This document shows positions 1-8,940 of a stretch of 64,000 nucleotides of DNA, piece after piece. The stretch is from Bacteroidetes bacterium GWF2_41_31. GTDB lineage: Bacteria; Bacteroidota; Bacteroidia; Bacteroidales; F082. The stretch spans positions 39,715-103,714 of the forward strand of contig MEOL01000025.1 in NCBI GenBank assembly GCA_001769215.1. The letters run 5' to 3'. The position numbers and the translations under genes were made by a program. The notes under the pieces are model-generated. The model made no database searches. It was not told the DNA's origin and was given only the letters and a program-made list of their open reading frames with translations. Every line of letters begins with the position of its first letter. Positions within the stretch are counted from its first letter, which is position 1.

Positions 1-161
1 TCCATGTACAAAATTAGCCTAATTATTCGGCACAACGGCAAAAATCATGTCGAAGAACTAACAGGAGGATGTTAACAGAAAGGGTTATTTGCAGAATGGA
101 ACCTTGGGGTAAAAATCTAAACGAAGAGAAATACAAGGAATTAGATAAAAGTGACGAACCT

Positions 162-1391
162 CTACTCCAACCCTTTCGGGTAACACAAAAAATACTTGGT
201 GGTGGGCTTGGCCAGCAGCGAGATATTGAGCTGATCGGAAGCCTCGGCAATGTCCATAACGGTACCATCCTTAAACAGGATGTTGATGTTGTCGCTGCCC
301 AGGTGGTACATGTAGTTGGAGGTGCTGTCGGAAAACACAAAATTATCGGCTTCTTTGTCAGTAAGTCCCCATTTTTCCATGACCCTGCCGTGCTTTTCAA
401 GGATGAGTTGCTGATCAAAAGGTTCACTTTGCATCTCAATTTTAAATAACCTCCGGTTGACCACACTCTGGCATAACAGGCGCAATACCTTGTCGGGATG
501 GTTGGTCCAAACCTTCATGGAAGTAAAAATATCAAAATCATCCAGCAGGGTAAACATGGTGAGCGCATGCTCATCCTGTAGAAAAAGTTCCTTTGTTACG
601 TGTTGTTTTAAGAAGTAATCAAGTGCGGGAGTGGCAAAAAGTGCCGTTCCCTGCATGCGCAACTCCTTGGCCCTGCGCAACACATGCATCAGGGTATGTT
701 CGGCCACCAGCACCGTTTTGTGCAAATACACCTGCCAGTACATTAACCGGCGGGCCATGATAAACTTCTCAACCGAATAAATTCCTTTGGCTTCGATCAC
801 CAGGTTATCGTCCACCACATCAAGCATATTGAGGATGCGCTCATAGTTGACCGTTCCTTCGGAAACCCCGGAAAAAAAACTGTCGCGTTTTAAATAATCC
901 AGCCGGTCCATATCCAACTGGCTCGATACCAGTTTATGCAAAAAAGCCTTGGGATGGGTGCCGTCAAAAACCTGAATGGCTTCGGTAAGCTTGCCGCCGA
1001 ATTCATCATTCAATCGCATCATCAGCAACTTACTCAGGTATTCATGGCTTACGCCATCGGCAATGCTGTGTTCGAGGGTGTGCGAATAGGGTCCGTGCCC
1101 GATGTCGTGAAGCAGGATGGCCACGTAAGAAGCAAGTGCTTCTTCTTTGGTTATTTCATGCCCTTTCGACCGGAGTTCTTCGATGGCTCTTTTCATTAAA
1201 TACATCGCGCCAAGCGAATGATGAAACCGGGTATGCAAGGCGCCGGGATACACCAAATGAGTTAAACCCAACTGCTTGATGCGGCGCAATCGCTGGAACC
1301 AGGGATGCCCGATTAAATCGAACAGCAAGCCATCGGGAATGCTGATAAAACCGTAAACAGGATCGTTTAAAATTTTGCGTTTGTTTACCAT
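162..1391 (-). CDS. HD-domain phosphohydrolase (dGTPase-like family)
   Basis: The protein (about 409 aa) is a metal-dependent HD-superfamily phosphohydrolase of the SAMHD1/dGTPase-like group; its substrate, nucleotide or otherwise, is not known. Visible motifs are an N-terminal NDPVYGFI, then RFHHSLGAMYL, the metal-binding HDIGHGPYSHTLEHS, and DMDRLDYLKRDSFFSG, in the order normal for this family. I start it at the ATG at 1391 (MVNKRK); another in-frame ATG lies four codons upstream at 1403. It is divergent from porX, sharing a 99-110 bp intergenic region with a TACCTTTG minus-strand -7 element. It appears to be a single-gene unit. Family assignment is strong; function is only general. Confidence 0.9.
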   Translation of the reverse strand: MVNKRKILNDPVYGFISIPDGLLFDLIGHPWFQRLRRIKQLGLTHLVYPGALHTRFHHSLGAMYLMKRAIEELRSKGHEITKEEALASYVAILLHDIGHGPYSHTLEHSIADGVSHEYLSKLLMMRLNDEFGGKLTEAIQVFDGTHPKAFLHKLVSSQLDMDRLDYLKRDSFFSGVSEGTVNYERILNMLDVVDDNLVIEAKGIYSVEKFIMARRLMYWQVYLHKTVLVAEHTLMHVLRRAKELRMQGTALFATPALDYFLKQHVTKELFLQDEHALTMFTLLDDFDIFTSMKVWTNHPDKVLRLLCQSVVNRRLFKIEMQSEPFDQQLILEKHGRVMEKWGLTDKEADNFVFSDSTSNYMYHLGSDNINILFKDGTVMDIAEASDQLNISLLAKPTTKYFLCYPKGLE

Positions 1392-1468
1392 GTTATGCCT
1401 CACAAATTATGTTAATTTTGTTGGTTGTTACATCCATCTTGGGCAATAATGTAGTGATTTTAGCATTA

Positions 1469-1476
1469 CAAAGGTA
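1469..1476 (-). promoter_or_regulatory. Bacteroidota -7 element TACCTTTG for the HD gene
   Basis: Read on the minus strand, 1476 to 1469 is TACCTTTG, an exact match to TAnnTTTG. No well-spaced TTG -33 box is present, so support comes from the -7 element and its position about 78 bp upstream of the HD gene start. Confidence 0.4.
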
Positions 1477-1502
1477 CAGTAATTAAACACAATTAGCCTA
1501 CT

Positions 1503-3056
1503 ATGACCAAAATTAGAATCTTATGGGCCGACGATGAAATCGAGATGCTCAAACCACATATCATGTACCTGGAAGAAAAAGGCTATGATGTTGATGCCGT
1601 AAACAATGGCGATGAAGCCGTCGACCTGGTGAAAGAACACCATTATGATATTGTTTTCCTGGATGAACAAATGCCCGGAATGAGCGGCATTGAAACCCTC
1701 GAAGCCATTAAAAAAAGCCATCCCAACCTGCCTGTGGTAATGATCACCAAAAGTGAGGAAGAAGCCATCATGGAAGATGCCATTGGCAGCAACATTGCCG
1801 ATTATTTGATTAAGCCGGTAAAACCAAGCCAGATATTGCTTTCGCTAAAAAGAAACCTTGAAAACAGGAAACTGGCAGGAGAAAAGGCTACCATGAACTA
1901 TCAGCAAAAATTCAGAGAAATCAGCATGCGGCTGTCCGATCGGCTTAATCCGGCTGAGTGGGTGGATGTGTACAAAGAATTGGTGCGGTACGAACTGGAT
2001 TTGGAAAAGTCGGACGACCAGGGAATTATCGAAATTCTAAACATGCAAAAAAGTGAAGCCAACAGTGCTTTCACTAAGTTTTATGAGCGTAACTACAAGG
2101 ACTGGTTAAACAACAAGTCAGAGGATAGCCCAACCATGTCGCACACCCTGATCCGCGACAAGGTTTTCCCGCAATTGAATAAAGGCAAACAGGTGTTCTT
2201 ACTGTTAATAGATAACCTCCGTTACGACCAATGGAAAATAATTCAGCCGGTCATCGAACAATTCTACCGGGTACAAGCCGATGATATTTTCTATAGTATA
2301 TTGCCAACCACTACTCAATATTCGCGCAACGCCATCTTTTCGGGACTCATGCCCAACGAAATCAGAAAACATTACAACCAGTTTTGGACAGATGAGAACG
2401 AAGAAGGCACCAAGAACCAGTATGAGGAACAAATGTTGACAGAACTGCTCAAACGTCACGGAAAACATGTTAAAACATCTTATAACAAGATTCTTAACCT
2501 GAATGCCGGGCGTAAGCTTTTTGACAACATCTCGAACCTGATGCCCAACGATTTTAACGTGATTGTGTACAATTTTGTGGACATGTTGTCGCATGCACGC
2601 ACCGAGATGGAAATCATCCGCGAGTTGGCTGATGATGAACCGGCCTACCGATCGCTGATGTTGTCGTGGTTCGAACATTCCTCCTTGTTCGATATCATAA
2701 AATTCCTATCCACAAAGGACATCACCTTAATCATTACCACCGACCACGGAAGCGTCAAGGTAACCAATCCGGTAAAAATTGTCGGGGATAAAGCAGTGAA
2801 TACCAACCTGCGGTACAAATACGGCAAAAGCCTGGCATACAATGCAAAAGAAGTTTTTGAAATGGCTAACCCGGAGGAATATTTTCTTCCAAAACTGAAT
2901 GTAAGTGCCCGGTGGGCATTTACCAGAGGAACCGATTTCTTCGCTTATCCCAACAACTACAATTATTATGTCAATTATTACCGGAATACCTTCCAGCACG
3001 GAGGCCTTTCCATGGAAGAGGTGCTTATCCCATTTATAACTCTCAACTCAAAATAA
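1503..3056 (+). CDS. porX: PorX-type response regulator with PglZ domain
   Basis: This 517-aa protein has an N-terminal CheY-like receiver domain (about residues 1-120), with acidic pocket ADDE at 9-12 and probable phospho-acceptor Asp54 in VFLDEQMPG, followed by a helical linker and a C-terminal PglZ/alkaline-phosphatase-like domain (about 200-517) with LLIDNLRYDQW and TTDHGSVKV metal-binding motifs. PorX with its sensor kinase PorY controls type IX secretion genes in Porphyromonas, and the PglZ domain has been linked to nucleotide phosphodiesterase activity. No DNA-binding output domain is visible. The partner kinase is not in this window. Its stop codon overlaps the tsaE start (TAATG), so the two are translationally coupled. 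Confidence 0.9.
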   Translation: MTKIRILWADDEIEMLKPHIMYLEEKGYDVDAVNNGDEAVDLVKEHHYDIVFLDEQMPGMSGIETLEAIKKSHPNLPVVMITKSEEEAIMEDAIGSNIADYLIKPVKPSQILLSLKRNLENRKLAGEKATMNYQQKFREISMRLSDRLNPAEWVDVYKELVRYELDLEKSDDQGIIEILNMQKSEANSAFTKFYERNYKDWLNNKSEDSPTMSHTLIRDKVFPQLNKGKQVFLLLIDNLRYDQWKIIQPVIEQFYRVQADDIFYSILPTTTQYSRNAIFSGLMPNEIRKHYNQFWTDENEEGTKNQYEEQMLTELLKRHGKHVKTSYNKILNLNAGRKLFDNISNLMPNDFNVIVYNFVDMLSHARTEMEIIRELADDEPAYRSLMLSWFEHSSLFDIIKFLSTKDITLIITTDHGSVKVTNPVKIVGDKAVNTNLRYKYGKSLAYNAKEVFEMANPEEYFLPKLNVSARWAFTRGTDFFAYPNNYNYYVNYYRNTFQHGGLSMEEVLIPFITLNSK

Positions 3057-3487
3057 TGGAAACATTGGTTGCCCGCAGCCTCGACGAACTATCGACTATT
3101 GCACTTAAGATCATTGAATGCAAGATGGAGGAACGGGTTTTCGCGATTAAAGGAAAGATGGGGGCAGGAAAAACTACCCTGATCAAGGCTTTTTGTGATG
3201 TACTTGAAGTGGAGGATGTGGTGAACAGCCCAACCTTTGCCCTGGTAAACGAATACCATACCGATAAGGGATCGCCTGTATTTCATTTTGATTTTTACCG
3301 GGTAAAAAAAATCGAGGAAGTATTTGATATTGGCTATGAAGAATATTTCTTCAGCAATGAATACTGTTTTATCGAATGGCCTGAAATGGTCCGGGAACTT
3401 TTGCCTGAATCTTACGTATATATCAACATCGAAGTTGGCAAAAATGAAGAGCGGATCATCCAGTTCGGCTGCTTAAATCATCCATAG
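3056..3487 (+). CDS. tsaE: TsaE, ATPase of tRNA t6A biosynthesis
   Basis: TsaE is the P-loop ATPase that works with TsaB and TsaD to make the universal t6A37 modification of ANN-decoding tRNAs. The 143-aa product has a Walker A motif (GKMGAGKTTLI, about residues 32-42), the family NSPTFALVNEY segment and FHFDFYRV, and ends with FIEWPE. I start it at the ATG at 3056, which shares one base with the porX stop; the open frame extends upstream inside porX, but that extension does not look like TsaE. Normal length for the family. TsaB and TsaD are not in this window. Confidence 0.93.
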   Translation: METLVARSLDELSTIALKIIECKMEERVFAIKGKMGAGKTTLIKAFCDVLEVEDVVNSPTFALVNEYHTDKGSPVFHFDFYRVKKIEEVFDIGYEEYFFSNEYCFIEWPEMVRELLPESYVYINIEVGKNEERIIQFGCLNHP

Positions 3488-3560
3488 AAAACAGGTTAAA
3501 GATGTCAATCTAATCTTTTTCTGTGGCAAACACTTTTATTTGATATTTAAATCTATTGCA

Positions 3561-4787
3561 ATGAGCGAAGATCAAAAAAGTACTATTTCATATACTCCAT
3601 CTGAGCAGTTGATTCCCAAGGAACAGTTGCTGGAAGCTGCTTTCGACAAAAACAAGCTGGTCATCGGAGTTCCACGCGAATTGTCGGAAGATGAAAACCG
3701 GGTGGCTCTTGTTCCTGAAGCGGTGCAGCTTTTATCCGATCGGGGTCATCAGGTGCTTGTGGAAGAATATGCCGGATCGGCGGCTCACTTTACCAACCAG
3801 GCTTACGCGGAAGCCGGGGCTGTATTGACTTCCGGGGCCAAAGAAATTTACCAGGCCGATATCATCCTGAAGATAGCACCACCTACCGAGAGTGAAATTG
3901 GCATGATAGCCAGGGGAAAAACGCTGTTTTCATCGGTGTTTTTACCCAATAATTCAAAGAAATATTTTGTACAGCTTTCGGCCAAAAAACCCAACGCGTT
4001 GGCTTTTGAGTATATCCAGGATAAATCGGGTGCCCTGCCACTGATGAAGTCGATGAGCGAAATTATCGGGAATACCACCATATTAATTGCTTCTCAGCTT
4101 TTGTGCAGTGTTACACACGGAAAAGGGGTCATGCTGGGAGGATTTCCCGGGATTAAACCAACGGAAGTAGTGATCATTGGCGCGGGAACCGTGGCAGAAT
4201 ACGCGGCACGGACGGCGCTGGGGATGGGTGCCTCCATCAAGATATTTGATGATTCCATTTTCAAGCTCCGTCATATCCAAAACATGTTGGGTCAGCGGAT
4301 ATATACCAGTACCCTGCTACCCAACGACCTGCATGAAGCACTGATCAAAGCCGATGTGGTGATTGCCGCCAAATATGCGGCACAAGGAATTTCACCTTGC
4401 CTGATTTCGGAGCAAACCGTGAAAAAAATGAAACCCGGATCGGTCATCGTAGACGCCAGTATTGATCAGGGCGGGTGTTTTGAGACTTCACATCTAACCA
4501 CCCATACCAACCCTGTTTACCAGGTGCACGAAGTAACCCACTATTGTGTACCCAATATTGCCTCAAGCGTCCCCCATACGGCCTCTATATCGCTAAGCAA
4601 CATTCTAACGCCCATGATACTGCAAATAGCCCATGAAGGTGATGTCCATGCCATGATAAAACGAAACCCGGGTTTTGCCAAAGGAGTCTATTATTACAAT
4701 GGAATCCTGACCAATAAACACATGGGTCACCTGTTTGGGTTGCCTTCACAGGATCTGGAGTTACTGATTTCGGCTTTTAGCCAGTAG
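3561..4787 (+). CDS. ald: Alanine dehydrogenase family protein
   Basis: The protein (408 aa) belongs to the alanine dehydrogenase/PNT family, which catalyses NAD-dependent interconversion of L-alanine and pyruvate plus ammonia. Evidence: the N-terminal substrate-domain motif VIGVPRELSEDENRVALVP and a Rossmann NAD-binding segment VVIIGAGTVAEYAARTALGM in the middle, then VDASIDQGGCFETS and a catalytic-domain HYCVPNIASSVPHTAS. I use the ATG at 3561 (MSEDQKS); a TTG at 3540 would add seven residues. It follows tsaE by 73 bp and may belong to the same transcript. The family is sure; alanine specificity against lysine-oxidoreductase relatives is probable. Confidence 0.87.
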   Translation: MSEDQKSTISYTPSEQLIPKEQLLEAAFDKNKLVIGVPRELSEDENRVALVPEAVQLLSDRGHQVLVEEYAGSAAHFTNQAYAEAGAVLTSGAKEIYQADIILKIAPPTESEIGMIARGKTLFSSVFLPNNSKKYFVQLSAKKPNALAFEYIQDKSGALPLMKSMSEIIGNTTILIASQLLCSVTHGKGVMLGGFPGIKPTEVVIIGAGTVAEYAARTALGMGASIKIFDDSIFKLRHIQNMLGQRIYTSTLLPNDLHEALIKADVVIAAKYAAQGISPCLISEQTVKKMKPGSVIVDASIDQGGCFETSHLTTHTNPVYQVHEVTHYCVPNIASSVPHTASISLSNILTPMILQIAHEGDVHAMIKRNPGFAKGVYYYNGILTNKHMGHLFGLPSQDLELLISAFSQ

Positions 4788-4831
4788 TCAGCAAAGAGGA
4801 TTCTTAAATAAGAAACTGTCTAAGTTTTTTA

Positions 4832-4847
4832 GGCTCCATTAGGAGCC
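4832..4847. other. Small stem-loop downstream of ald
   Basis: GGCTCC-ATTA-GGAGCC forms a perfect 6-bp stem with a 4-nt loop 45 bp after ald. The T-run lies on the 5' side of the stem on the plus strand, so it is not a canonical intrinsic terminator on either strand. Confidence 0.4.
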
Positions 4848-5001
4848 AAATATGGGTGGAAGAATCATTTTATTTGTTTGGCAGACTACCTTAAAAAAGT
4901 CAATCGATAATATGACCTAATTCAGGTTGTAAAAATTATCATTGTCCTCTCCAAAATGATCATTTAGACTTGTCAATTACAAGCTTTAGGTGATATGCTC
5001 C

Positions 5002-5370
5002 TTAATGCTTCCAAACAGCAACAAACAGCAATACCCAGCCGGAAATAAAACTGAGTCCGCCTAACGGGGTAATGGCACCTATCCATTTGATGCCTGTAAT
5101 GGCCATCACATACAGACTTCCGGAAAACAGAATGATGCCTAAACCTATCAGTAAGGCGGACCAGTTGAGCCATCCCGATGGCCAGGTGGTTGATAAAATG
5201 CCTATCAGCAACAGGCCGAGGGCGTGGTAAAAATGATATTCAACACCGGTTTTATACACCTGCATCATTTCTTCGGTAAGCCTGGGTTTGAGGGCATGTG
5301 CCCCGAAAGCACCGATCGCAACTGCCAAAACCAGCAGTATGGCAGCTGAGAGTAAAATGGTTTTACTCAT
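5002..5370 (-). CDS. DUF423 family small membrane protein
   Basis: This 122-aa protein (from MSKTILL) has four hydrophobic segments, and the pattern of an alanine-rich first helix, GAFGAHALKP, a YHFYHALGLLLIGIL segment and a GGLSFISGWVLL C-terminal helix, typical of the DUF423 (YwdK/YgdD) family of inner-membrane proteins of unknown function. I choose the ATG at 5370 instead of the one at 5388, because a TATCTTTG -7 element at 5393-5386 would place the transcription start downstream of the upstream codon. It is a single-gene unit, convergent with ald. Confident family; no known role. Confidence 0.87.
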   Translation of the reverse strand: MSKTILLSAAILLVLAVAIGAFGAHALKPRLTEEMMQVYKTGVEYHFYHALGLLLIGILSTTWPSGWLNWSALLIGLGIILFSGSLYVMAITGIKWIGAITPLGGLSFISGWVLLFVAVWKH

Positions 5371-5385
5371 GGGTATTTTTTCTTG

Positions 5386-5393
5386 CAAAGATA
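5386..5393 (-). promoter_or_regulatory. -7 element TATCTTTG for the DUF423 gene
   Basis: Minus-strand TATCTTTG matches TAnnTTTG, ending 16 nt before the ATG at 5370. No clear TTG -33 box is seen. Confidence 0.4.
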
Positions 5394-5461
5394 AAATGAT
5401 CCGGTGATTTTTGTCATGTCACCAGGCTGTATTTTGTTGTTTTCGATGTATTAGATAATAA

Positions 5462-5476
5462 GGTTTCTAAGAAACC
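5462..5476. repeat. 15-bp palindrome GGTTTCT-A-AGAAACC
   Basis: Perfect 7-bp arms separated by one base, in the gene-free stretch between the DUF423 gene and moxR. No T-tail follows, so it is a possible protein-binding site or chance. Confidence 0.35.
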
Positions 5477-5547
5477 GTTAAACATTAGTATATTACCGCA
5501 CTTAATGTCAGAAGCAAGGACTGCGAAGCGGGAACAAGAAAAGATTG

Positions 5548-5742
5548 TAAAGTTGAGTCCACTCCGAAAAGTTTGTGTTCATTGATTTTCAACTCATTTA
5601 CCCCCCTGCCTGCCGTCAGGCAAGTGACCCCTAAAGGGGGATTCGTTGAAAATCTATGAACTATCTAAAGTCCCCTTTAGGGGATTCCAGCCTGCGGTTG
5701 GCAGGTAGGGGTATTTGACTTTTCGAAGTGGGCTCAAAGTTA
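5548..5742. repeat. MITE-like element with terminal and nested inverted repeats
   Basis: The ends 5548-5572 and 5718-5742 are inverted copies matching at 21 of 25 positions. Inside are nested inverted repeats: GATTTTCAAC against GTTGAAAATC, CCCCTAAAGGGG against CCCCTTTAGGGG, and CCTGCCTGCCG-type G/C-rich arms on both sides. No open reading frame is present. This is a non-autonomous, palindromic element of about 195 bp occupying most of the 5389-6042 gap. Related CCTGCC(A/G)GCAGG fragments occur at about 46785 and 63910, suggesting a dispersed family. Confidence 0.55.
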
Positions 5743-6011
5743 AATTTTCTTTATTCTATTGATTATACTATTTTCATTCATCACTTTACGGTCATAGCGT
5801 AATTATTTCTTAATGCACTTTGTGTGGAACCATTTTGTAAGCGCTTTTGTGAAACCAAATAACTCCACGCGGTAAGTTAACAAGTGTTAATACAATCACC
5901 TAAGTCACAACCCTTATGGCCAACCAACCGCTCATAACTTCCTAATTTTTCACAACTTACTACATTACAACCCTTTAACATATATTAACATGAGCCGGAA
6001 CCACCATTTGA

Positions 6012-6019
6012 TAACTTTG
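6012..6019 (+). promoter_or_regulatory. -7 element TAACTTTG for the moxR/bat operon
   Basis: TAACTTTG matches TAnnTTTG and lies 24 bp before the moxR ATG. The -33 region has no good TTG match, so this is a moderate call. Confidence 0.4.
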
Positions 6020-6042
6020 CCTTCAAATTCAAAAACAATAAC

Positions 6043-7035
6043 ATGTTAGAAACAGATATTCGTGAACTCAATGAAAGAATCCAGCGTGAGAGTCAGTTTA
6101 CCGACCTGATTTACCTGGAAATGAACAAGGTGATTATTGGTCAGAAACACATGACCGAACGCTTGCTCATCGGATTGCTTGCCAACGGACACATTCTCCT
6201 GGAAGGAGTACCCGGTCTGGCAAAAACATTGGCCATCAATTCCCTGGCGAATATTATCGATGCCAAATTCAGCCGCATCCAGTTTACGCCCGACCTGCTT
6301 CCTGCCGACCTTTTGGGCACCTTGATCTACAGCATGAAAAAAGAAGAATTTGTAGTGAAAAAGGGACCCATCTTCGCCAATTTTATTTTGGCCGATGAAA
6401 TAAACCGGTCTCCCGCCAAGGTGCAAAGTGCATTGCTCGAAGCCATGCAGGAACGACAGGTGACCATTGGTGACACTTCTTTTAAGCTGGAAGAGCCTTT
6501 TCTGGTCATGGCCACCCAAAACCCCATCGAACAGGAAGGAACCTATCCCCTGCCCGAAGCACAGGTAGACCGTTTTATGATGAAGGTGGTGATCAACTAT
6601 CCAAAAAAAGAGGAGGAGAAAATGATCCTTCGGCAGAACATCAGCAACACAACGGCCAAAACCAACAAAGTACTGAGTATTCAGGAAATCCTAAAAGCAC
6701 GTGAACTGGTGCGCGAAATTTATCTGGACGAAAAAATCGAAAATTACATCACCGATATCGTGTTCGCCACCCGTTATCCGTCAGAATATAAACTGAGCAA
6801 ATTCTCCGGTATGATTTCATACGGAGCATCGCCACGTGCCAGTATCAACCTGGCGCTTGCCGCCAAAGCACTCGCATTTTTACGCCGGAGAGGGTATGTA
6901 ATTCCTGAGGATATCCGTGCCGTAGCCCACGACGTAATGCGCCACCGGATTGGTCTGACTTATGAAGCCGAAGCTGAGAATATCACCAGCGAAGACATCA
7001 TCAACGAAATTTTAAACACGGTTGAAGTACCCTAA
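6043..7035 (+). CDS. MoxR family AAA+ ATPase
   Basis: A 330-aa MoxR-type AAA+ ATPase, a chaperone-like enzyme that usually partners VWA-domain proteins. Visible motifs: Walker A GVPGLAKT (about residues 56-63), FTPDLLPADLLG, Walker B ILADEINRSPAKVQSALLEAMQE, sensor 1 MATQNPIEQEGTYPLPEAQ and the arginine-finger region DRFMMKV. It starts the plus-strand run moxR-DUF58-(BatD-like)-batA-batB-batC-batD-batE, with gaps of mostly 0-100 bp, as in the Bacteroides aerotolerance (Bat) operon. It is cytosolic. Its substrate is not known, and the Bat role in oxygen tolerance comes from Bacteroides fragilis. Confidence 0.93.
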   Translation: MLETDIRELNERIQRESQFTDLIYLEMNKVIIGQKHMTERLLIGLLANGHILLEGVPGLAKTLAINSLANIIDAKFSRIQFTPDLLPADLLGTLIYSMKKEEFVVKKGPIFANFILADEINRSPAKVQSALLEAMQERQVTIGDTSFKLEEPFLVMATQNPIEQEGTYPLPEAQVDRFMMKVVINYPKKEEEKMILRQNISNTTAKTNKVLSIQEILKARELVREIYLDEKIENYITDIVFATRYPSEYKLSKFSGMISYGASPRASINLALAAKALAFLRRRGYVIPEDIRAVAHDVMRHRIGLTYEAEAENITSEDIINEILNTVEVP

Positions 7036-7056
7036 CCAAAAAAAATAAAAAAACCA

Positions 7057-7932
7057 GTGGAAGCACAGGAACTTTTTAAAAAAGTCAGAAAGATTGAAAT
7101 AAAAACACGGGGCTTGTCGAACCAGATTTTCTCGGGTGAGTACCACAGTGTTTTTAAGGGAAGGGGTATGGCCTTTAGCGAGGTGCGTGAATACCAATTT
7201 GGTGATGACATCCGCAGTATCGACTGGAACGTGACCGCCCGATTTAACCACCCATTTGTTAAGGTGTTTGAAGAAGAACGCGAACTCACCGTGATGTTGC
7301 TGATTGATGTTTCCGGGTCAAACAATTTCGGTACCAACCTGCAACTTAAACAAGAGTTGATTACCGAAATAGCAGCAGTACTTTCATTTTCAGCCATCCA
7401 GAACAATGATAAAGTGGGTGTTATTTTCTTTAGCGATGTCATCGAGAAGTTTATACCACCAAAAAAAGGAAGCTCTCACATACTTCGTATCATCAGGGAA
7501 TTGATCGATTTTAAGGCGAAAAATACCGGGACCAATATCGCGGAGGCATTGCGTTACCTTACCAACGTCATTAAAAAGAAATCAACAGCTTTTTTGATCT
7601 CCGACTTTATGGACAGCAACCTGGAAAAAGCCCTGCAAATAGCCAATTATAAACACGACCTGATTGCTGTAAGGGTAACTGATGATAGAGAGACTGAAAT
7701 TCCAAATGTCGGGATGGTACGCATGCGCGATGCCGAAACCGGGGCCTTGCAATGGGTTGATACTTCCAATGCCAAAACCCGAAATGCCTTGCAACGGTAT
7801 TCCCGTGAAAAAACCGCCGCACTTGATGTAGCTCTTGCACGTGCGGGGGTGGACATGGTCCGTGTATATACAGGCCGCGATTATGTAAAACCTTTGATGA
7901 ACCTCTTTAAAAAACGTGAATCGAGAAAATAA
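7057..7932 (+). CDS. DUF58 domain protein of the Bat operon
   Basis: The 291-aa product is a DUF58 protein with the hallmark FGDDIRSIDWNVTARF segment (about residues 48-63) and a VWA-like fold region with MLLIDVSGSNNFG, which keeps a partial MIDAS motif (DxSxS). Cytosolic, with no signal peptide. The start is a GTG at 7057, since no ATG is available before the DUF58 domain. It lies 21 bp after moxR; MoxR-DUF58-VWA gene sets are widely conserved, and DUF58 proteins are thought to be the MoxR partner or adaptor. Its stop is directly followed by the next gene's ATG. Confidence 0.9.
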   Translation: MEAQELFKKVRKIEIKTRGLSNQIFSGEYHSVFKGRGMAFSEVREYQFGDDIRSIDWNVTARFNHPFVKVFEEERELTVMLLIDVSGSNNFGTNLQLKQELITEIAAVLSFSAIQNNDKVGVIFFSDVIEKFIPPKKGSSHILRIIRELIDFKAKNTGTNIAEALRYLTNVIKKKSTAFLISDFMDSNLEKALQIANYKHDLIAVRVTDDRETEIPNVGMVRMRDAETGALQWVDTSNAKTRNALQRYSREKTAALDVALARAGVDMVRVYTGRDYVKPLMNLFKKRESRK

Positions 7933-7933
7933 C

Positions 7934-8935
7934 ATGAACCATCCCATCATCAAATCCATTTTCTGTTTTTTCATCCTGCCGGCGTTGTTGTCCGGCCTGA
8001 AATTGCATGGTCAGGAGGTGACTTCATGGTCAAAAATCGATACCAATGCCATCCTGATCGGACAGCAGGTCAACATGCAATTCGGAATCAGGCTTGCTGA
8101 TGGCTATCAGGTAAATTGGCCTGCCATTGGCGACACCTTGTCGTCGAAGATAGAGGTGATCGAAAAAAGTACCGTTGATACCCTCGTTGATGATGGAGCG
8201 CTGCGGTTGATGCAGCAACTCACCATTACTTCATTCGACAGTGGTTATTTTGAAATTCCTTCCATTGATATTCAATTTTTTGCCGTGGGCGATACCCTCT
8301 TGAAAACGACTTCCACAGGAACGCTTTTTTTAAAAGTCAATGTGCCCGTAGTAGATACAGCTCAGGCCATCAAGCCCATCGTGGTACCCATCAGCGAGCC
8401 CTATACCTTTCGGGAAATATTGCCCTGGATTTTGCTTGGTCTGCTCGTCATTGCCCTCACCGTGGTGTTGGTGCTCTATTTAAAGAAGAGGAAGAAAAAT
8501 CAACCTCTTTTTGAACGCAGGATCAAGCCGGCGCTTCCACCGCATGTACTGGCCATCAATAAACTGGAAGAATTAAGGTTGGCCAGGGTTTGGCAAAGCG
8601 GAAAGTTAAAACAGTACCATTCCGAAATTACTGACATCATGCGGGAGTACCTGGATAACCGCTACCACTTTGACGCACCTGAAATGACATCCGATGAGAT
8701 TTTAGGGGCTTTGAAGAAACATCCTGTTAACCACCAGATTTACGAAAAACTAAGTGGAGTATTGTTTCTGGCGGACATGGTAAAATTTGCCAAAGCCCGG
8801 CCCACACCACTTGAAAACGACCTGAGCTTGTCGCATTGTGTTGATTTTGTGAACGAAACAAAAGAGGACAAACCTGAGAACCGGGATGCTGATCAACCTG
8901 CTACCTCTGAAATCTCTAAATCGAATAACCATTAG
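7934..8935 (+). CDS. Bat-operon membrane protein, BatD-like periplasmic domain
   Basis: A 333-aa protein with an N-terminal signal peptide (hydrophobic segment ending near LHGQE), an Ig-like periplasmic region of about 130 residues resembling the extracytoplasmic part of BatD proteins, a single strong transmembrane helix (about 165-187, ILPWILLGLLVIALTVVLVLYL), and a basic then helical cytoplasmic C-terminal domain with YHSEITDIMREYLDNRY. The ATG at 7934 begins one base after the DUF58 stop; an upstream GTG is less likely. No Pfam family is recognised with certainty. It occurs between DUF58 and batA in many Bacteroidota and probably transmits across the membrane within the Bat complex. Confidence 0.7.
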   Translation: MNHPIIKSIFCFFILPALLSGLKLHGQEVTSWSKIDTNAILIGQQVNMQFGIRLADGYQVNWPAIGDTLSSKIEVIEKSTVDTLVDDGALRLMQQLTITSFDSGYFEIPSIDIQFFAVGDTLLKTTSTGTLFLKVNVPVVDTAQAIKPIVVPISEPYTFREILPWILLGLLVIALTVVLVLYLKKRKKNQPLFERRIKPALPPHVLAINKLEELRLARVWQSGKLKQYHSEITDIMREYLDNRYHFDAPEMTSDEILGALKKHPVNHQIYEKLSGVLFLADMVKFAKARPTPLENDLSLSHCVDFVNETKEDKPENRDADQPATSEISKSNNH

Positions 8936-8940
8936 TACCC

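Noticed and set aside
23..466. Overlapping open frames on both strands at the left edge (23-466 minus and 69-449 plus)
   Set aside because: They lie in other frames over the end of the HD gene, have no recognisable protein features, and the HD gene's own frame is strongly supported.
4832..4847. Stem-loop after ald as an intrinsic terminator
   Set aside because: The T-run is on the wrong side of the stem on both strands, so I list it only as a stem-loop.
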